Part shown: in pieces, positions 30,459 to 38,492 of the stretch
Numbering within the stretch: the stretch's first letter is position 1
Layout of the letters: each line of letters starts with the position of its first letter
IMG/VR virus record: IMGVR_UViG_3300038701_001197
Span: 1-38,492 of that record
DNA length: 38,492 nucleotides
Reading direction: 5' to 3' (one strand)
DNA from: a virus
The notes under the pieces: generated by a model
Told to the model about the DNA's origin: nothing
Database searches by the model: none
The model's input: the letters and a program-made list of their open reading frames with translations, nothing else
Made by a program: the position numbers and the translations under genes

Positions 30459-31583
30459 TTATGCGTGTGATGCTGCGTAGGTTGAAATAACGAATGCACC
30501 AATATCAGAGGAGTTAGACGCTACAGTCTTCTTCAAGCCGTAAATCATACGACCTTCCAAACCTTTGTAGTATTCATAATCCTTCAATTGGCTAAAGTAT
30601 TTCAACGGTACAGATTTATCTGTAGGGCGGCCACCAAACGGACTTGCAAACGTAAGGGCATCCTTACCAACAAGAACCGCACGGCGTACAGTCGTGATAA
30701 CAGAGCTATCAGCAGACGATACACCATAAGCAACACGGCCAGCTTTATAGATATTCACATTACCATACTGACCCAAGCAAGGGATGCTACGGTACAAATA
30801 CCCATCAAGCTGCTCAGTATCGCCAGACGTGGCCTTAGCCAACGCCATAGGGAACCACTGGATTTTACCTGAACTATCTTGCTTTAGGTCAGTGAACTGC
30901 TCAGGAGATACAAACAAGTCATATGTCATATCTGGAAGCATTTCCATTGGCTGGTCTGATACATCAATTGTCTCAAGAGCAATATCAATCAAGTCAAGCG
31001 TAATGGTATCACTAGATGTTAAAGCCTGATCTGTAGCAGCGCTTGCAGCGCGGATAATGCGATCACTAGATGGCGCAACAGGTACGTTGTGACCAGTTAC
31101 GAACAAGCGGTTGTTTCCACTCCAAGTGGTTTGGTTCTGTGTCCATGAAGTAGGATAAGCACCAGCCAATTGGTAGAAACACGCCGTGTCAATAAGCTCA
31201 AAGTGACGGTTAGGAATAACTTTACGAGTACGAGCTGGAAAGTCAACCAAAGTACGTTGCTGCTCAATCGTATCATCATTAGGGTTAAGCACACCAACAC
31301 GGGTCACATTGATAGCCATAGAGAAGTAGCCTAAATCTAAAGCTTCTTCGTTGCCATCAAGTGTTCCGCCCTCACCAACAGGAACGCCTGTTAGCTTGTT
31401 AGTGTAATCATAAGTAATTTGATCTCCGCGTGCGCGTTGTCCGAGGAACTCCTCAGCATAAAACACTGCACCACGAGAGAATAAGTGCCCAAATACCGTT
31501 AACTGACCGGGATTTACCCAATCTTCTGTAGCCCAAATCTGACGCGTTAACGAATTTGAGGAAGACATGCCAGTAGCAGCCAT
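30459..31583 (-). CDS. major capsid (coat) protein, N4-gp56/DUF4043-like
   Basis: 374 residues with GAGGAT before ATG. Contains GQRARGDQITYDYTNKLTGV, then GNEEALDLGYFSMAINVTRV and a C-terminal ALTFASPFGGRPTDKSVPLK-type segment, resembling the N4 gp56-type/DUF4043 capsid proteins with the HK97 fold. It follows the scaffold gene. A ~220-bp leader with stable hairpins lies before it, which suggests separate high-level control. Confidence 0.75.
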   Translation of the reverse strand: MAATGMSSSNSLTRQIWATEDWVNPGQLTVFGHLFSRGAVFYAEEFLGQRARGDQITYDYTNKLTGVPVGEGGTLDGNEEALDLGYFSMAINVTRVGVLNPNDDTIEQQRTLVDFPARTRKVIPNRHFELIDTACFYQLAGAYPTSWTQNQTTWSGNNRLFVTGHNVPVAPSSDRIIRAASAATDQALTSSDTITLDLIDIALETIDVSDQPMEMLPDMTYDLFVSPEQFTDLKQDSSGKIQWFPMALAKATSGDTEQLDGYLYRSIPCLGQYGNVNIYKAGRVAYGVSSADSSVITTVRRAVLVGKDALTFASPFGGRPTDKSVPLKYFSQLKDYEYYKGLEGRMIYGLKKTVASNSSDIGAFVISTYAASHA

Positions 31584-31803
31584 AATAATCCTCGCTGTTT
31601 ATATAAATTGTTTAACCAAAAACAACTGCATACAAAACAGGGATTATAAGGCTCCCGACTCCACTGCGTTTTAAACTGCGCGACCAGTTTTTGCAGTAGG
31701 TGCTTGACGCTGCACAGCGATGCTGAATTAAAGCTCAACACCAGCTACTGTCCGTATGTGGACGAATCAATACTATATTACACTAACTTTTATGAAAATG
31801 CAA
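31584..31803 (-). promoter_or_regulatory. long structured 5' leader of the coat gene
   Basis: About 220 bp without a gene between scaffold and coat. In minus-strand RNA an outer helix GGTGTTGA/TCAAGCACC encloses GCT...AGC and CGCTGTGCAGCG hairpins, forming a likely three-way junction (about 31700-31743). Downstream, ACTGC...GCAGT can pair. Could be an mRNA stabiliser, promoter region or ribosome-binding control. No clear sigma-70 promoter is evident. Confidence 0.45.
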
Positions 31804-32655
31804 CTAACCACCATTTAATATTCTTTGCTTCTCTGACTTCGGCAACCTAGCCCACTCAGCAACCGTTAAGTCAGTAGCTGCTTTTGCCGTCAAACTCCCT
31901 TGTGAGTTTCCACTTCCTGCTGCCGTTCCTGCCGATCGTTTGCGGTTCTGCCCCACCTTTGCCATATCGGGCTTAATATCTTCCTCCTCCTCAACCTCTT
32001 TCTTTTCTGGTTGAGCTACGAAGCCTAGACTTTTAGCCTCATGATAAAGCTCCTCTACAGGGTTCTCATAACCGGCACGCGCATATTCCCCCGCTTTAGC
32101 AAGAATAGTGCGATGCGTCATTTCAGCTAATTCACTTTCTGACTTACGCGGGTTCTGCACACGCAATGAGCTATACATGGCACTAGCATATTGACCAGCA
32201 ACATCATTATAGTCTTTATAAGATTGCTGCACCTTTTCTTCCAAACTGGTAAATTCCCTTTTTGCCTGATTGAATCGCTGCTCCTCAATAACCGCAGCAA
32301 CCTCTGGTGCGTACTGCTCCGGCTCTTTGGTATCGCTATCTTCTTTTGGCTCGCTTGAAGTAGAGCGAAGATCTTCCAATTCTTTTTGGAGTAACTCGGC
32401 CCTTTTCCTCTCTGCCGCCGCTTCGCGTCTGAGCTTAGCAAAACCAGAGTTGTCTAAATCTTCTTTTTCTTCCTCTTTATCCGCAGGTTTTTCCTCCTCT
32501 TCTTCATCTCCTTTTTCTGCTTCTGCCTCTGGCTTTTCTTCTTTTTCATCCTCCGCGACTTCTTCCTGTTCTTCTTGTTCCTCTTCTTGGTTTTCCTGCT
32601 CTTCCACCTGAGCCTGTTCTTCTTTTAAGCGCTTTAGTTCATCTTGCAAGGTCAT
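31804..32655 (-). CDS. capsid scaffolding protein
   Basis: 283 residues. Residues ~15-70 are almost all Glu, Asp and Lys (ENQEEEQEEQEEVAEDEKEE), then a long coiled coil with RREAAAERKRAELLQKELED and a C-terminal part ending PKSEKQRILNGG. Low-complexity acidic coiled-coil proteins between portal and coat genes are typical scaffolds, which shape the procapsid and then leave. The basic-hydrophobic C-terminus would be the coat-binding end. Confidence 0.75.
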   Translation of the reverse strand: MTLQDELKRLKEEQAQVEEQENQEEEQEEQEEVAEDEKEEKPEAEAEKGDEEEEEKPADKEEEKEDLDNSGFAKLRREAAAERKRAELLQKELEDLRSTSSEPKEDSDTKEPEQYAPEVAAVIEEQRFNQAKREFTSLEEKVQQSYKDYNDVAGQYASAMYSSLRVQNPRKSESELAEMTHRTILAKAGEYARAGYENPVEELYHEAKSLGFVAQPEKKEVEEEEDIKPDMAKVGQNRKRSAGTAAGSGNSQGSLTAKAATDLTVAEWARLPKSEKQRILNGG

Positions 32656-32664
32656 TGTTTACTC

Positions 32665-34812
32665 CTATAAATTAATATTAACATTGTCTTGATTTGGATT
32701 ATTACTTACGAAATCAGTCTCAAAGGCCGTGCGCCGTGCCTCCTCTAAGGCTTTTAATGTTTCGGCGTTTGTTTTCTCAGAAGTGTTATCTATAGCCATA
32801 GCTTCTTTCGCGGTCTTGGCGGCCTGAGCTTCGTTCTTAGCGGTTTCGGATTTTGTCTTCTCTACCTGCCCACTCTGAATGATTCCCTGCAATTGCTGGA
32901 TTTTTTGCTCCAGCATCGTGATACGCGGGTCATCCTGCGGCTCAAGTGATTTAACAAGCCTATCCCTAACATCCCCATCCAAGCGGTAGAACTGCAATGA
33001 CTCAGAAATAAACGAAAGACCTTGTGACACCTGCCCAGTGGTTAATAGATTCATGCCCGCCTGTGATAACATAACCGCCGTCTCTTGCTTTTCATCACCC
33101 GATAGCGCGGCCTCTTGAATATCAACATCATACTCAGATGCAAGCTTATCTTCCGATAGAACAAAAAATTCATCGCTTCCATCTTCACCAACCATACGAA
33201 CAGTTGCACCCCTGTTATTCTCCACCCATACAGGGATAAGATCCAACATTAGCTGGCAATCATCGCGCTGATACATGGTAATGCTATCAAAGTATCGTGC
33301 AAATCTTGATATAACTTGGCGAATACGCCTTTTATACAAAACACCAGACTGGTCTTCTCTGGAAATATCACCCATGAATGCAGGGTCAACACCATTCTTA
33401 TTTATAGAGTCATTAGCCAACGCGATAATATTATCCAGCCCAGTAGGGAGTGCGGCCTGTGCTTTCTGCATGATTTTGGATTGCCCAATTGCACCGGAGT
33501 TGACAACACATACGCCGTCAGTCTTAGCCCACTTGCGCTCAAACTCCTCAATATCCTCAACCGCATCACTCTCAATTAATACCCCGCCTTTTGAGTTGGC
33601 AGCAATTGTAAACATAAGCTCGGTAAGCGCTTTGTTCTTGTATTTGGTAGGTTCCATCAGGGAGTTAACCATGCCCTGCCACATCTTCTTGGTTTTATTC
33701 CATGTTCCAGTCTTGAACTTAATAGAGAAGCCGGACTGAGAAATGGATTTAAACCACGTAAACACATGACTTCCACTTATAACGGCTGTATAGAAAACTT
33801 TGCGCTTAAATGGAATTGGCTCTATTAAATCTCCAAACTCTTTCTTGAGCTTATTCTTTGTTGACTCATCAAACGTGAGGCTTTCAGCAGACGGATCAAA
33901 CGCAAACATATCTTCTTCTTTGGTGTCACCCGGTAAATCAATCTCAGATTTTATGACATCCATGCGGGTTTTCATAAACACCGCATCCATCGGGTCTTGG
34001 ACGGTATATAGTGGGTTGGCTGCTTTATAGAAAGTCTCATACTCAAACCACTGGTGATTGTAAACACGCACCATATCAAGGTCTTTAGCTGTCCACTCTA
34101 CTGAGTCCTCCATCTTGATCTTATCATAGATGCCGCCGTATGGATTATAGATGTAGCCGCTACTATCCTCATCATCTCCAACTTCTTCAAAGTCTTCTTC
34201 TTTTGAGCCTTGAAATAAGTTAAGAGCATCGTGTAGTTCATAGTCCTCATGGTAACCACACCACTTGCGGTCAATAATATTTCTAGCACGAGATGCGGGA
34301 TCCCAATAGGTACACGATGGGTCTAATTTCTTTTTAACAACCTCGCCATTAGGCATAGTAGTGGCATTACCAACATCATAGCTCAACTCCGTATCGATAG
34401 CCCCATATCCATTGACAATCATATCAAGGTCTTGGTCGCTTTCCAATTGATCTGCGTGGGTGTTATCGCGGTGATAGTCGAGTAGCGCATTCATATTCTT
34501 AGAGTAAAGTTGCTGCCCCTGAGACTGATTAAGTCGAGCCAGCGCTTTAGCCTGCCTGCGGTTCTGAGCCATAAAGCCACCAACCGCATCAACGTTTGGC
34601 TGTACCTCATTAAAATTCACCATTGCACGCTTCTTGCGCCCGTTCGCCTCTTGGAACTGTATTTGATCTTGATATGTCATCTGGTCGCCATCGTAAAACG
34701 ACCAACAAGCGTCCGTATTGTCATACTGCCCAGACAGGGCGCGCTTAGATATTTGAGACTGCTTTTTAAAAATAGAAGCGACTTTTGAGTCGGTCATTCG
34801 GCTATCAATCAT
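32665..34812 (-). CDS. portal protein, P22 type
   Basis: 715 residues from ATG 34812, which shares one base with the terminase stop. Length and layout match P22-like portals (725): N-terminal helix, NFNEVQPNVDAVGGFMAQNR, DLDMIVNGYGAIDTELSY, a long stem region, then a C-terminal coiled coil (EKTKSETAKNEAQAAKTAKE) that could form the barrel. Twelve copies form the vertex through which DNA is packaged and ejected. Preceded by large terminase and followed by scaffold. Confidence 0.9.
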   Translation of the reverse strand: MIDSRMTDSKVASIFKKQSQISKRALSGQYDNTDACWSFYDGDQMTYQDQIQFQEANGRKKRAMVNFNEVQPNVDAVGGFMAQNRRQAKALARLNQSQGQQLYSKNMNALLDYHRDNTHADQLESDQDLDMIVNGYGAIDTELSYDVGNATTMPNGEVVKKKLDPSCTYWDPASRARNIIDRKWCGYHEDYELHDALNLFQGSKEEDFEEVGDDEDSSGYIYNPYGGIYDKIKMEDSVEWTAKDLDMVRVYNHQWFEYETFYKAANPLYTVQDPMDAVFMKTRMDVIKSEIDLPGDTKEEDMFAFDPSAESLTFDESTKNKLKKEFGDLIEPIPFKRKVFYTAVISGSHVFTWFKSISQSGFSIKFKTGTWNKTKKMWQGMVNSLMEPTKYKNKALTELMFTIAANSKGGVLIESDAVEDIEEFERKWAKTDGVCVVNSGAIGQSKIMQKAQAALPTGLDNIIALANDSINKNGVDPAFMGDISREDQSGVLYKRRIRQVISRFARYFDSITMYQRDDCQLMLDLIPVWVENNRGATVRMVGEDGSDEFFVLSEDKLASEYDVDIQEAALSGDEKQETAVMLSQAGMNLLTTGQVSQGLSFISESLQFYRLDGDVRDRLVKSLEPQDDPRITMLEQKIQQLQGIIQSGQVEKTKSETAKNEAQAAKTAKEAMAIDNTSEKTNAETLKALEEARRTAFETDFVSNNPNQDNVNINL

Positions 34813-36344
34813 TACCAATTTTCCCAGTTGTCAGGTTCTGCGCGTGGACGCATGGCTTTTTGTACCATTGTAGCCTTTGGCTTCGGAAATTGCAAATTTA
34901 AATCTACATCACCTAATCGTGAAATAGTATCAAGAATATCATCCCACCTTGAGCGAGGAAAGGAGCGCATCTCACCCTTCATCTCGTCTATTAAATCAAA
35001 CCTGCGCCCTTCGGAGTCAATATAAATAAGATTGCCGGGAACATAAAACCTGTTTTGCTGCATCACAGGAACAAGCCACTTAATGCGCTCCTCTTTGATT
35101 TGGGTTCCGCCCACCGGTGTAACACTAAAGTGATACGCGTCTTGCTTACACTTCTCTTTGATGTAGTGAGCATCCGTCATCATACCAATCTGCTCGACAC
35201 CCACCTTTGGCGGCTTACCACATAACTGATTCCACTTTCTATGCAGCATGAACAATGTATTAACCCTATCCGTTGGGTTAAATCTATCCCGTACCATATC
35301 AAGTAAGTAATAATTGTTGTCACTTGCTAGACCAATTACAGATATAACCGTCCAATCTGATAACTTTTTCTTTTTCTTGTTTAATTGCTCTCCACCCGCT
35401 TGATCCATCAGGATAACGACATTCATCTCACGCGGTTTAATAGAGCCTTGAGCATACTCTTGCAGCCACTCCTCTCTAAAGTCACCACCGCCCAACGGTA
35501 CGGGTTCTTGTAGGTATTGGCCTACATAGTTATACTCACTCAATAGCAACATAAGCTCGTCTAAGTCGGCCCTTCCAAGCCGAGGGGTGAGTAATTCACC
35601 CTCTTCCATCTCCCACGATTTACCATTGCGTGAGTAACTTATAGTCTTTCCCTTATTCTCTGCTGGCAACTTTAGATGATAGCAACCACCATCTTTTAGT
35701 AAATCACCTGACGGGTCTTGCTCATGCACCCGCTGCATAATAAGCGTCATACGCCCTTCAGAGAATTTATTAAAACGCGAGAATAAAGTGGAGCGTATTT
35801 CATTAATAGCATTTACACGGATAGTGTCAGATGCCGCCTCTTTGGGGTTAACTGGGTCATCAATCACGAGCGTCCTAGCACCAAACCCCGTGACTGTTCC
35901 GCCAATACCAGTTCCCTTATATTGCCCAGCCTCTGTAGTAGTGAAGTAGTCCTTTTGATTCTGATCTTGAGATATGCGCGTGGTAAATGTGTCTTGGTAG
36001 AACTCACTCTGCATAATCTGACGGCAACGCATTACGTTTCTCTCGGCCAAAGTGTGGGCATAAGATGCGCCTATGAATTGGTGATGTGGCTCCCTACCCA
36101 TAGCCCATGCGGGATATATCTGAGCCACCTCAACAGACTTTAAACAGCGTGGGGGAATGTTAATAACAAGCTTCTTTAGCTCCTCATCACCCTCAAATTG
36201 CGCCTGTAGATGCTCTGCAATGCAGTCAATGTGCCAAGAAAACTCAAAGTCCGTGCCTGGCTCGATAATTTCAAATGCCTTTTGGACAAACGCTCCAAAG
36301 TTCTGTCTACACACAGCCTGCAATGCTTCGTAATCTGATACCAT
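34812..36344 (-). CDS. terL: terminase large subunit
   Basis: 510 residues. ATPase: Walker A-like NIPPRCLKS (residues ~58-66), Walker B TLVIDDPVNP (~150), coupling motif. C-terminal nuclease: VVILMDQAGG (first Asp), VGVEQIG (Glu) and RWDDILDTIS (late Asp). It cuts concatemers and drives DNA into the head; with a gp3-like small subunit the expected mode is headful packaging. Walker A is the variant form with C-L-K-S. Confidence 0.9.
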   Translation of the reverse strand: MVSDYEALQAVCRQNFGAFVQKAFEIIEPGTDFEFSWHIDCIAEHLQAQFEGDEELKKLVINIPPRCLKSVEVAQIYPAWAMGREPHHQFIGASYAHTLAERNVMRCRQIMQSEFYQDTFTTRISQDQNQKDYFTTTEAGQYKGTGIGGTVTGFGARTLVIDDPVNPKEAASDTIRVNAINEIRSTLFSRFNKFSEGRMTLIMQRVHEQDPSGDLLKDGGCYHLKLPAENKGKTISYSRNGKSWEMEEGELLTPRLGRADLDELMLLLSEYNYVGQYLQEPVPLGGGDFREEWLQEYAQGSIKPREMNVVILMDQAGGEQLNKKKKKLSDWTVISVIGLASDNNYYLLDMVRDRFNPTDRVNTLFMLHRKWNQLCGKPPKVGVEQIGMMTDAHYIKEKCKQDAYHFSVTPVGGTQIKEERIKWLVPVMQQNRFYVPGNLIYIDSEGRRFDLIDEMKGEMRSFPRSRWDDILDTISRLGDVDLNLQFPKPKATMVQKAMRPRAEPDNWENW

Positions 36345-36353
36345 AAGTTGAAA

Positions 36354-36722
36354 CTACTTGAGAACATCCCGCGCTTTCATTGCCGCAATCCGCAATGGCA
36401 TACGCATAGTTCCCGTGTCGTTCTTGACTCCAAAAGACATACGCCACATACCATCTTTAAATGACACCTTGAGGCCACGTGCAATATAAGGCTCCAACAC
36501 CTCAAGCAATGCAGCCTCACTGCACTCCTCAGATGGCTTTCCGCTTCGGAACCTACCATCATTAGGAATAGCTGGCTCAATTTTAGGCGCGGGCATTAAA
36601 TCCTTATGCTTCTGCTCAATATCTTGCATGAGCTGCGGGATGGTCTTGGTGAAAACATCGCCAACACCAAGTCCCTGCGCTATCTCTCGAAGTTCCGTTA
36701 CTGATTTCTCACCTAACGACAT
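36354..36722 (-). CDS. hypothetical protein with SAP/Rho-N-like N-terminus
   Basis: 122 residues. First ~40 residues (SVTELREIAQGLGVGDVFTK, IPQLMQDIEQK) resemble a SAP or Rho N-terminal DNA-binding helix-turn-helix. The C-terminal half has ARGLKVSFKDGMWRMSFG and a basic KAR. It lies between small and large terminase genes, so may assist packaging. ATGA-type overlap with the upstream gene. Confidence 0.55.
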   Translation of the reverse strand: MSLGEKSVTELREIAQGLGVGDVFTKTIPQLMQDIEQKHKDLMPAPKIEPAIPNDGRFRSGKPSEECSEAALLEVLEPYIARGLKVSFKDGMWRMSFGVKNDTGTMRMPLRIAAMKARDVLK

Positions 36723-37192
36723 TACAGCACCAAGTTAGTGTATGCGTTCTTTGGCTTAACACCACCAAGTGGCTCCCAGTCGCCCTCACGAGGCCGTAAC
36801 ACCAACGGACCACGCGCAACCTCTCCGGCCTTCCGAATGATTTTATTAATCGGATTAGACAAGTTCATGGTTTCAGAATGCTTGTAGCGCCCATCGTTAT
36901 AGCACAGCGTTACACACCTAGATTCATGGTCGTAGGAGGTTGAAAGTCGCGGCCTCTGAGCCTTGATGCGCTCTAGCGCCTTTTCTACCTCTTGCTCTGT
37001 CAAGAATACAGGAGCCTTCTTATGCGATGCTTGCTCCCGCTTTGGCTCATTAACCGCAGGCTCAAACACTTTCTCCATAATGTTGTTGATGATGGTTTCC
37101 TCCTTGTTGGCATGATGCCAGTGAGCATTAACCTGCTTGGCAATCTCAATAAGCTCTGGCTTCGTCTTGGTTTTTAGGAGTTCAATATCCAT
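36722..37192 (-). CDS. hypothetical protein with SAP-like N-terminus
   Basis: 156 residues. N-terminal LKTKTKPELIEIAKQVNAHW has the same helical pattern as the neighbouring 122-residue protein, suggesting related DNA-binding modules. Central charged helix (TEQEVEKALERIKAQRPRLS) and a C-terminal basic region with RKAGEVARGPLVLRPREGDW. Overlaps both neighbours by 1 bp. Role unknown; possibly packaging or head morphogenesis. Confidence 0.55.
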   Translation of the reverse strand: MDIELLKTKTKPELIEIAKQVNAHWHHANKEETIINNIMEKVFEPAVNEPKREQASHKKAPVFLTEQEVEKALERIKAQRPRLSTSYDHESRCVTLCYNDGRYKHSETMNLSNPINKIIRKAGEVARGPLVLRPREGDWEPLGGVKPKNAYTNLVL

Positions 37193-37467
37193 TAGCTAGC
37201 CCTCTTTATTCCAGCTTCAATTTCTGCCTCGATCTGTTGCAACTCAAGCAGCAACTTCTTTACAATTTCAACATTGCCACTTTCTTGAATCAGTTTAGAG
37301 ATCGACTGAATGTGCGACTCAAGATCTTTGTCAGGGATATATAGGTAATCCACAAGCTCATCGGCATCCGCCATAATTTCTTTAATTGACTTATCCTTAT
37401 CGCCAAACTTGGCAACCTCTGTTGCACGGTCTAGCGCAAAGCCACGCAGTTCTGCTTTATAATTCAT
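37192..37467 (-). CDS. small helical protein following small terminase
   Basis: 91 residues, highly helical: NYKAELRGFALDRATEVAKF and a C-terminal coiled coil (EIVKKLLLELQQIEAEIEAG). The ALDRA.EV.K...K...EIMADAD.L..Y pattern is common in phage proteins of unknown role. Overlaps the small terminase stop. Confidence 0.6.
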   Translation of the reverse strand: MNYKAELRGFALDRATEVAKFGDKDKSIKEIMADADELVDYLYIPDKDLESHIQSISKLIQESGNVEIVKKLLLELQQIEAEIEAGIKRAS

Positions 37468-37970
37468 TAGTCTTCCTTTGATTTTTGGTTGATATATTGG
37501 TTAATAATTGATTTATCTTTGTCGGAAATGTCTTTAGTGATAATCGCACCCCCATCCTTACCAGTAACCTCTTGCCTTTCAGACAACCCCAAATCCCGTG
37601 CAATAATGTTGGCGTTTAATAGCCCAGCCGAAGCACCTGTGAACTTTTGCTCCCTGATTATTTCATCGGCCCACTTAGTGACTCCTACAAAATCTTTATC
37701 ACCACAGACTCTCCACTTCGCCCACGTCTCTTGGCAAATGCCTAAAAAAATACACAACCCACCAATAGTCATAGCCCTTAGTTTCGGCAATTCTTCTACC
37801 TTGCTTTTTCCTTCAAAAGTAGTGAGTTTAGCCTCTTGCAGGGGGTTATCTTCCACCCACTGAAAATACTCCTCGCATGCCTCCTTAAGCAGCTCAGCCG
37901 ACGCAATGATTCTATCGCGCCCATGCTTTGCTCTAGCTTTCCAGAACTGGTTACCTTTAGGTGCTGGCAT
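37467..37970 (-). CDS. terS: terminase small subunit, P22 gp3-like
   Basis: 167 residues from ATG 37970; a TTG one codon upstream is ignored. MPAPKGNQFWKARAKHGRDR is the typical opening of gp3-like small terminases. Helical core with LKEACEEYFQWVEDNP and a DNA-binding-like RAMTIGGLCIFLGICQETWA segment; C-terminus with LGLSERQEVTGKDGG, also typical. It recognises the packaging site and is first of the leftward late operon. A pac site is expected in or near this gene. Confidence 0.85.
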   Translation of the reverse strand: MPAPKGNQFWKARAKHGRDRIIASAELLKEACEEYFQWVEDNPLQEAKLTTFEGKSKVEELPKLRAMTIGGLCIFLGICQETWAKWRVCGDKDFVGVTKWADEIIREQKFTGASAGLLNANIIARDLGLSERQEVTGKDGGAIITKDISDKDKSIINQYINQKSKED

Positions 37971-38067
37971 CAATCATTCCCCACTTCAGATAACACCTTT
38001 AGCGCAGCTCCTGCTAAAAATACACCAACGGTTATTTGCATTATTAAAAACATTAACTATAAACCTA

Positions 38068-38103
38068 TTGACATTTGCCCAAAAACAACATTATTGTAAT
38101 AAT
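38068..38103 (+). promoter_or_regulatory. promoter and palindrome before the second HTH gene
   Basis: TTGACA (38068-38073) with TATTGT (38092-38097) 18 bp downstream. An inverted repeat ATTATT-GT-AATAAT (38090-38103) overlaps the -10. Its half-sites differ from the TGTAT-N9-ATACA operator, so another regulator, perhaps the adjacent HTH protein, is likely. Confidence 0.5.
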
Positions 38104-38135
38104 AACAAACTAAACCAATAAAAGCAAGGCTGCTA

Positions 38136-38342
38136 ATGACATATACAGAGTTTATCGCGGAACATAAAAGACTATCAAACCTACCTTTTCGGGAGCAACT
38201 GGCTCTGGCTGGGCTTACAAAGGCCGCTCTATCTAGGGAATTAAACAGCGACCCATCAACCATTACAAAGTGGGGCAACAAAGCCCCTGCGTGGGTGTGC
38301 TGGGGGTTGGCTAGTTATATAATTGCTAAAAAGTTGATTTAA
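38136..38342 (+). CDS. Cro-like HTH protein
   Basis: 68 residues. HTH from about residue 17: PFREQLALAGLTKAALSREL then NSDPSTITKWGNKAPAWVCW, like YdaS/Cro-type small regulators in which W ends the recognition region. Hydrophobic C-terminus (GLASYIIAKKLI). It starts the rightward accessory operon together with the downstream promoter. Confidence 0.75.
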   Translation: MTYTEFIAEHKRLSNLPFREQLALAGLTKAALSRELNSDPSTITKWGNKAPAWVCWGLASYIIAKKLI

Positions 38343-38357
38343 AGACAATATTAATTG

Positions 38358-38387
38358 TTGACAGGCCAATATAGTGGTATATACTGG
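38358..38387 (+). promoter_or_regulatory. strong sigma-70 promoter with inverted-repeat operator
   Basis: TTGACA (38358-38363), 16-bp spacer, TATACT (38380-38385). CCAATATA (38366-38373) and TATACTGG (38380-38387) form an imperfect 22-bp inverted repeat (one mismatch) from the spacer over the -10. Likely controlled by the HTH protein just upstream. It would drive the accessory operon. Confidence 0.7.
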
Positions 38388-38416
38388 GCATATCGAAACA
38401 AAACGGAGTAAAGATT

Positions 38417-38492
38417 ATGACACAGAAACACACTTCATTGCCTTGGCGCACTTATAACAACTTCTGCGAAGACGATGGGCGCTTAATAGTCC
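38417..38492 (+). CDS. N-terminal part of a small phage protein (KHT..PW family), cut by window edge
   Basis: ATG behind CGGAGTAAAG; 25 codons visible: MTQKHTSLPWRTYNN, then CEDDGRLIV. K-H-T-x-x-P-W starts belong to a common small phage family whose C-terminus contains ANAEFI-x-RACNSH, exactly what the partial ORF at position 1 carries. First gene under the 38358 promoter. Confidence 0.75.
   Translation, partial: MTQKHTSLPWRTYNNFCEDDGRLIV

Noticed and set aside
31611-31690. Possible tRNA on the minus strand in the coat leader
   Set aside because: One hairpin resembles an anticodon arm, but no matching acceptor stem or T-loop is present.
31547-31741. 64-codon ORF over the coat leader
   Set aside because: Overlaps the coat start out of frame, Cys/Leu-rich nonsense composition, no ribosome-binding site.
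1-38492. Direct terminal repeats at the window ends
   Set aside because: The first and last bases do not match; only the gene-level continuity is seen.
1-38492. Integrase or attachment site proving lysogeny
   Set aside because: No tyrosine or serine recombinase, transposase or ParA is encoded; the HTH genes alone do not prove a temperate life style.

Overview
The window looks like most or all of the genome of a short-tailed, P22-type double-stranded DNA phage (podovirus morphology inferred from gene order) infecting a Gram-negative bacterium. Reasons: a P22-style packaging and head order (small terminase, large terminase, ~715-residue portal, acidic scaffold, coat, gp4-like adaptor, a long gp10-position protein, then three Ala/Gly/Gln-rich ejection-type proteins), a 3-TM GTA-type holin, an M15-type endolysin, a replication and recombination block without a DNA polymerase, and no ribosomal or metabolic genes. 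Base composition is AT-rich throughout. The host cannot be named from sequence alone; the holin and Acb2-like families are, to my knowledge, frequent in alphaproteobacterial phages, which makes that group a reasonable guess.

Layout. (1) 1-5083, rightward: about 18 small genes packed with ATGA/GTGA-type overlaps, including a transglutaminase-like lipoprotein, an HNH nuclease, and a beta-helix protein carrying 13 nearly perfect 18-bp repeats; the block ends at an intrinsic terminator. (2) 5357-5656, one leftward gene with its own terminator, then a ~450-bp AT-rich region with direct and inverted repeats. (3) 6108-14114, rightward replication block: winged-helix protein, primase-ATPase, DUF4942-type adenine methyltransferase, AAA_24-type ATPase, DUF669-type protein, DEAD/DEAH helicase. 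(4) 14533-13987, leftward HTH repressor plus VRR-NUC nuclease. (5) 14623-19405, rightward: small genes, an Acb2-like cyclic-nucleotide sponge, candidate structured RNAs, tRNA-Pro(UGG), tRNA-Gln(UUG), an RtcB RNA ligase, and a run of small membrane and zinc-ribbon proteins. (6) 37970-19371, leftward late block: packaging, head, tail, ejection, lectin-like protein, lysis. (7) 38136-38492, rightward: a small HTH gene, a strong promoter and the first 25 codons of a gene whose C-terminal half appears to be the partial ORF at position 1.

How it fits together. A 21-bp palindrome, TGTAT-N9-ATACA, occurs at 5239, 5805, 10369, 14532 and 14578, with a one-mismatch copy at 6622. These lie upstream of early units and on both sides of a divergent, lambda-like switch in which the repressor promoter seems to give a leaderless mRNA. 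I infer that the 61-residue HTH protein at 14348-14533 controls this regulon. A second HTH protein (38136) probably controls the accessory operon through a different inverted repeat (38366-38387). Block 5 looks like a counter-defence cassette: Acb2-like protein against cyclic-nucleotide signalling, and tRNAs plus RtcB against tRNA cleavage.
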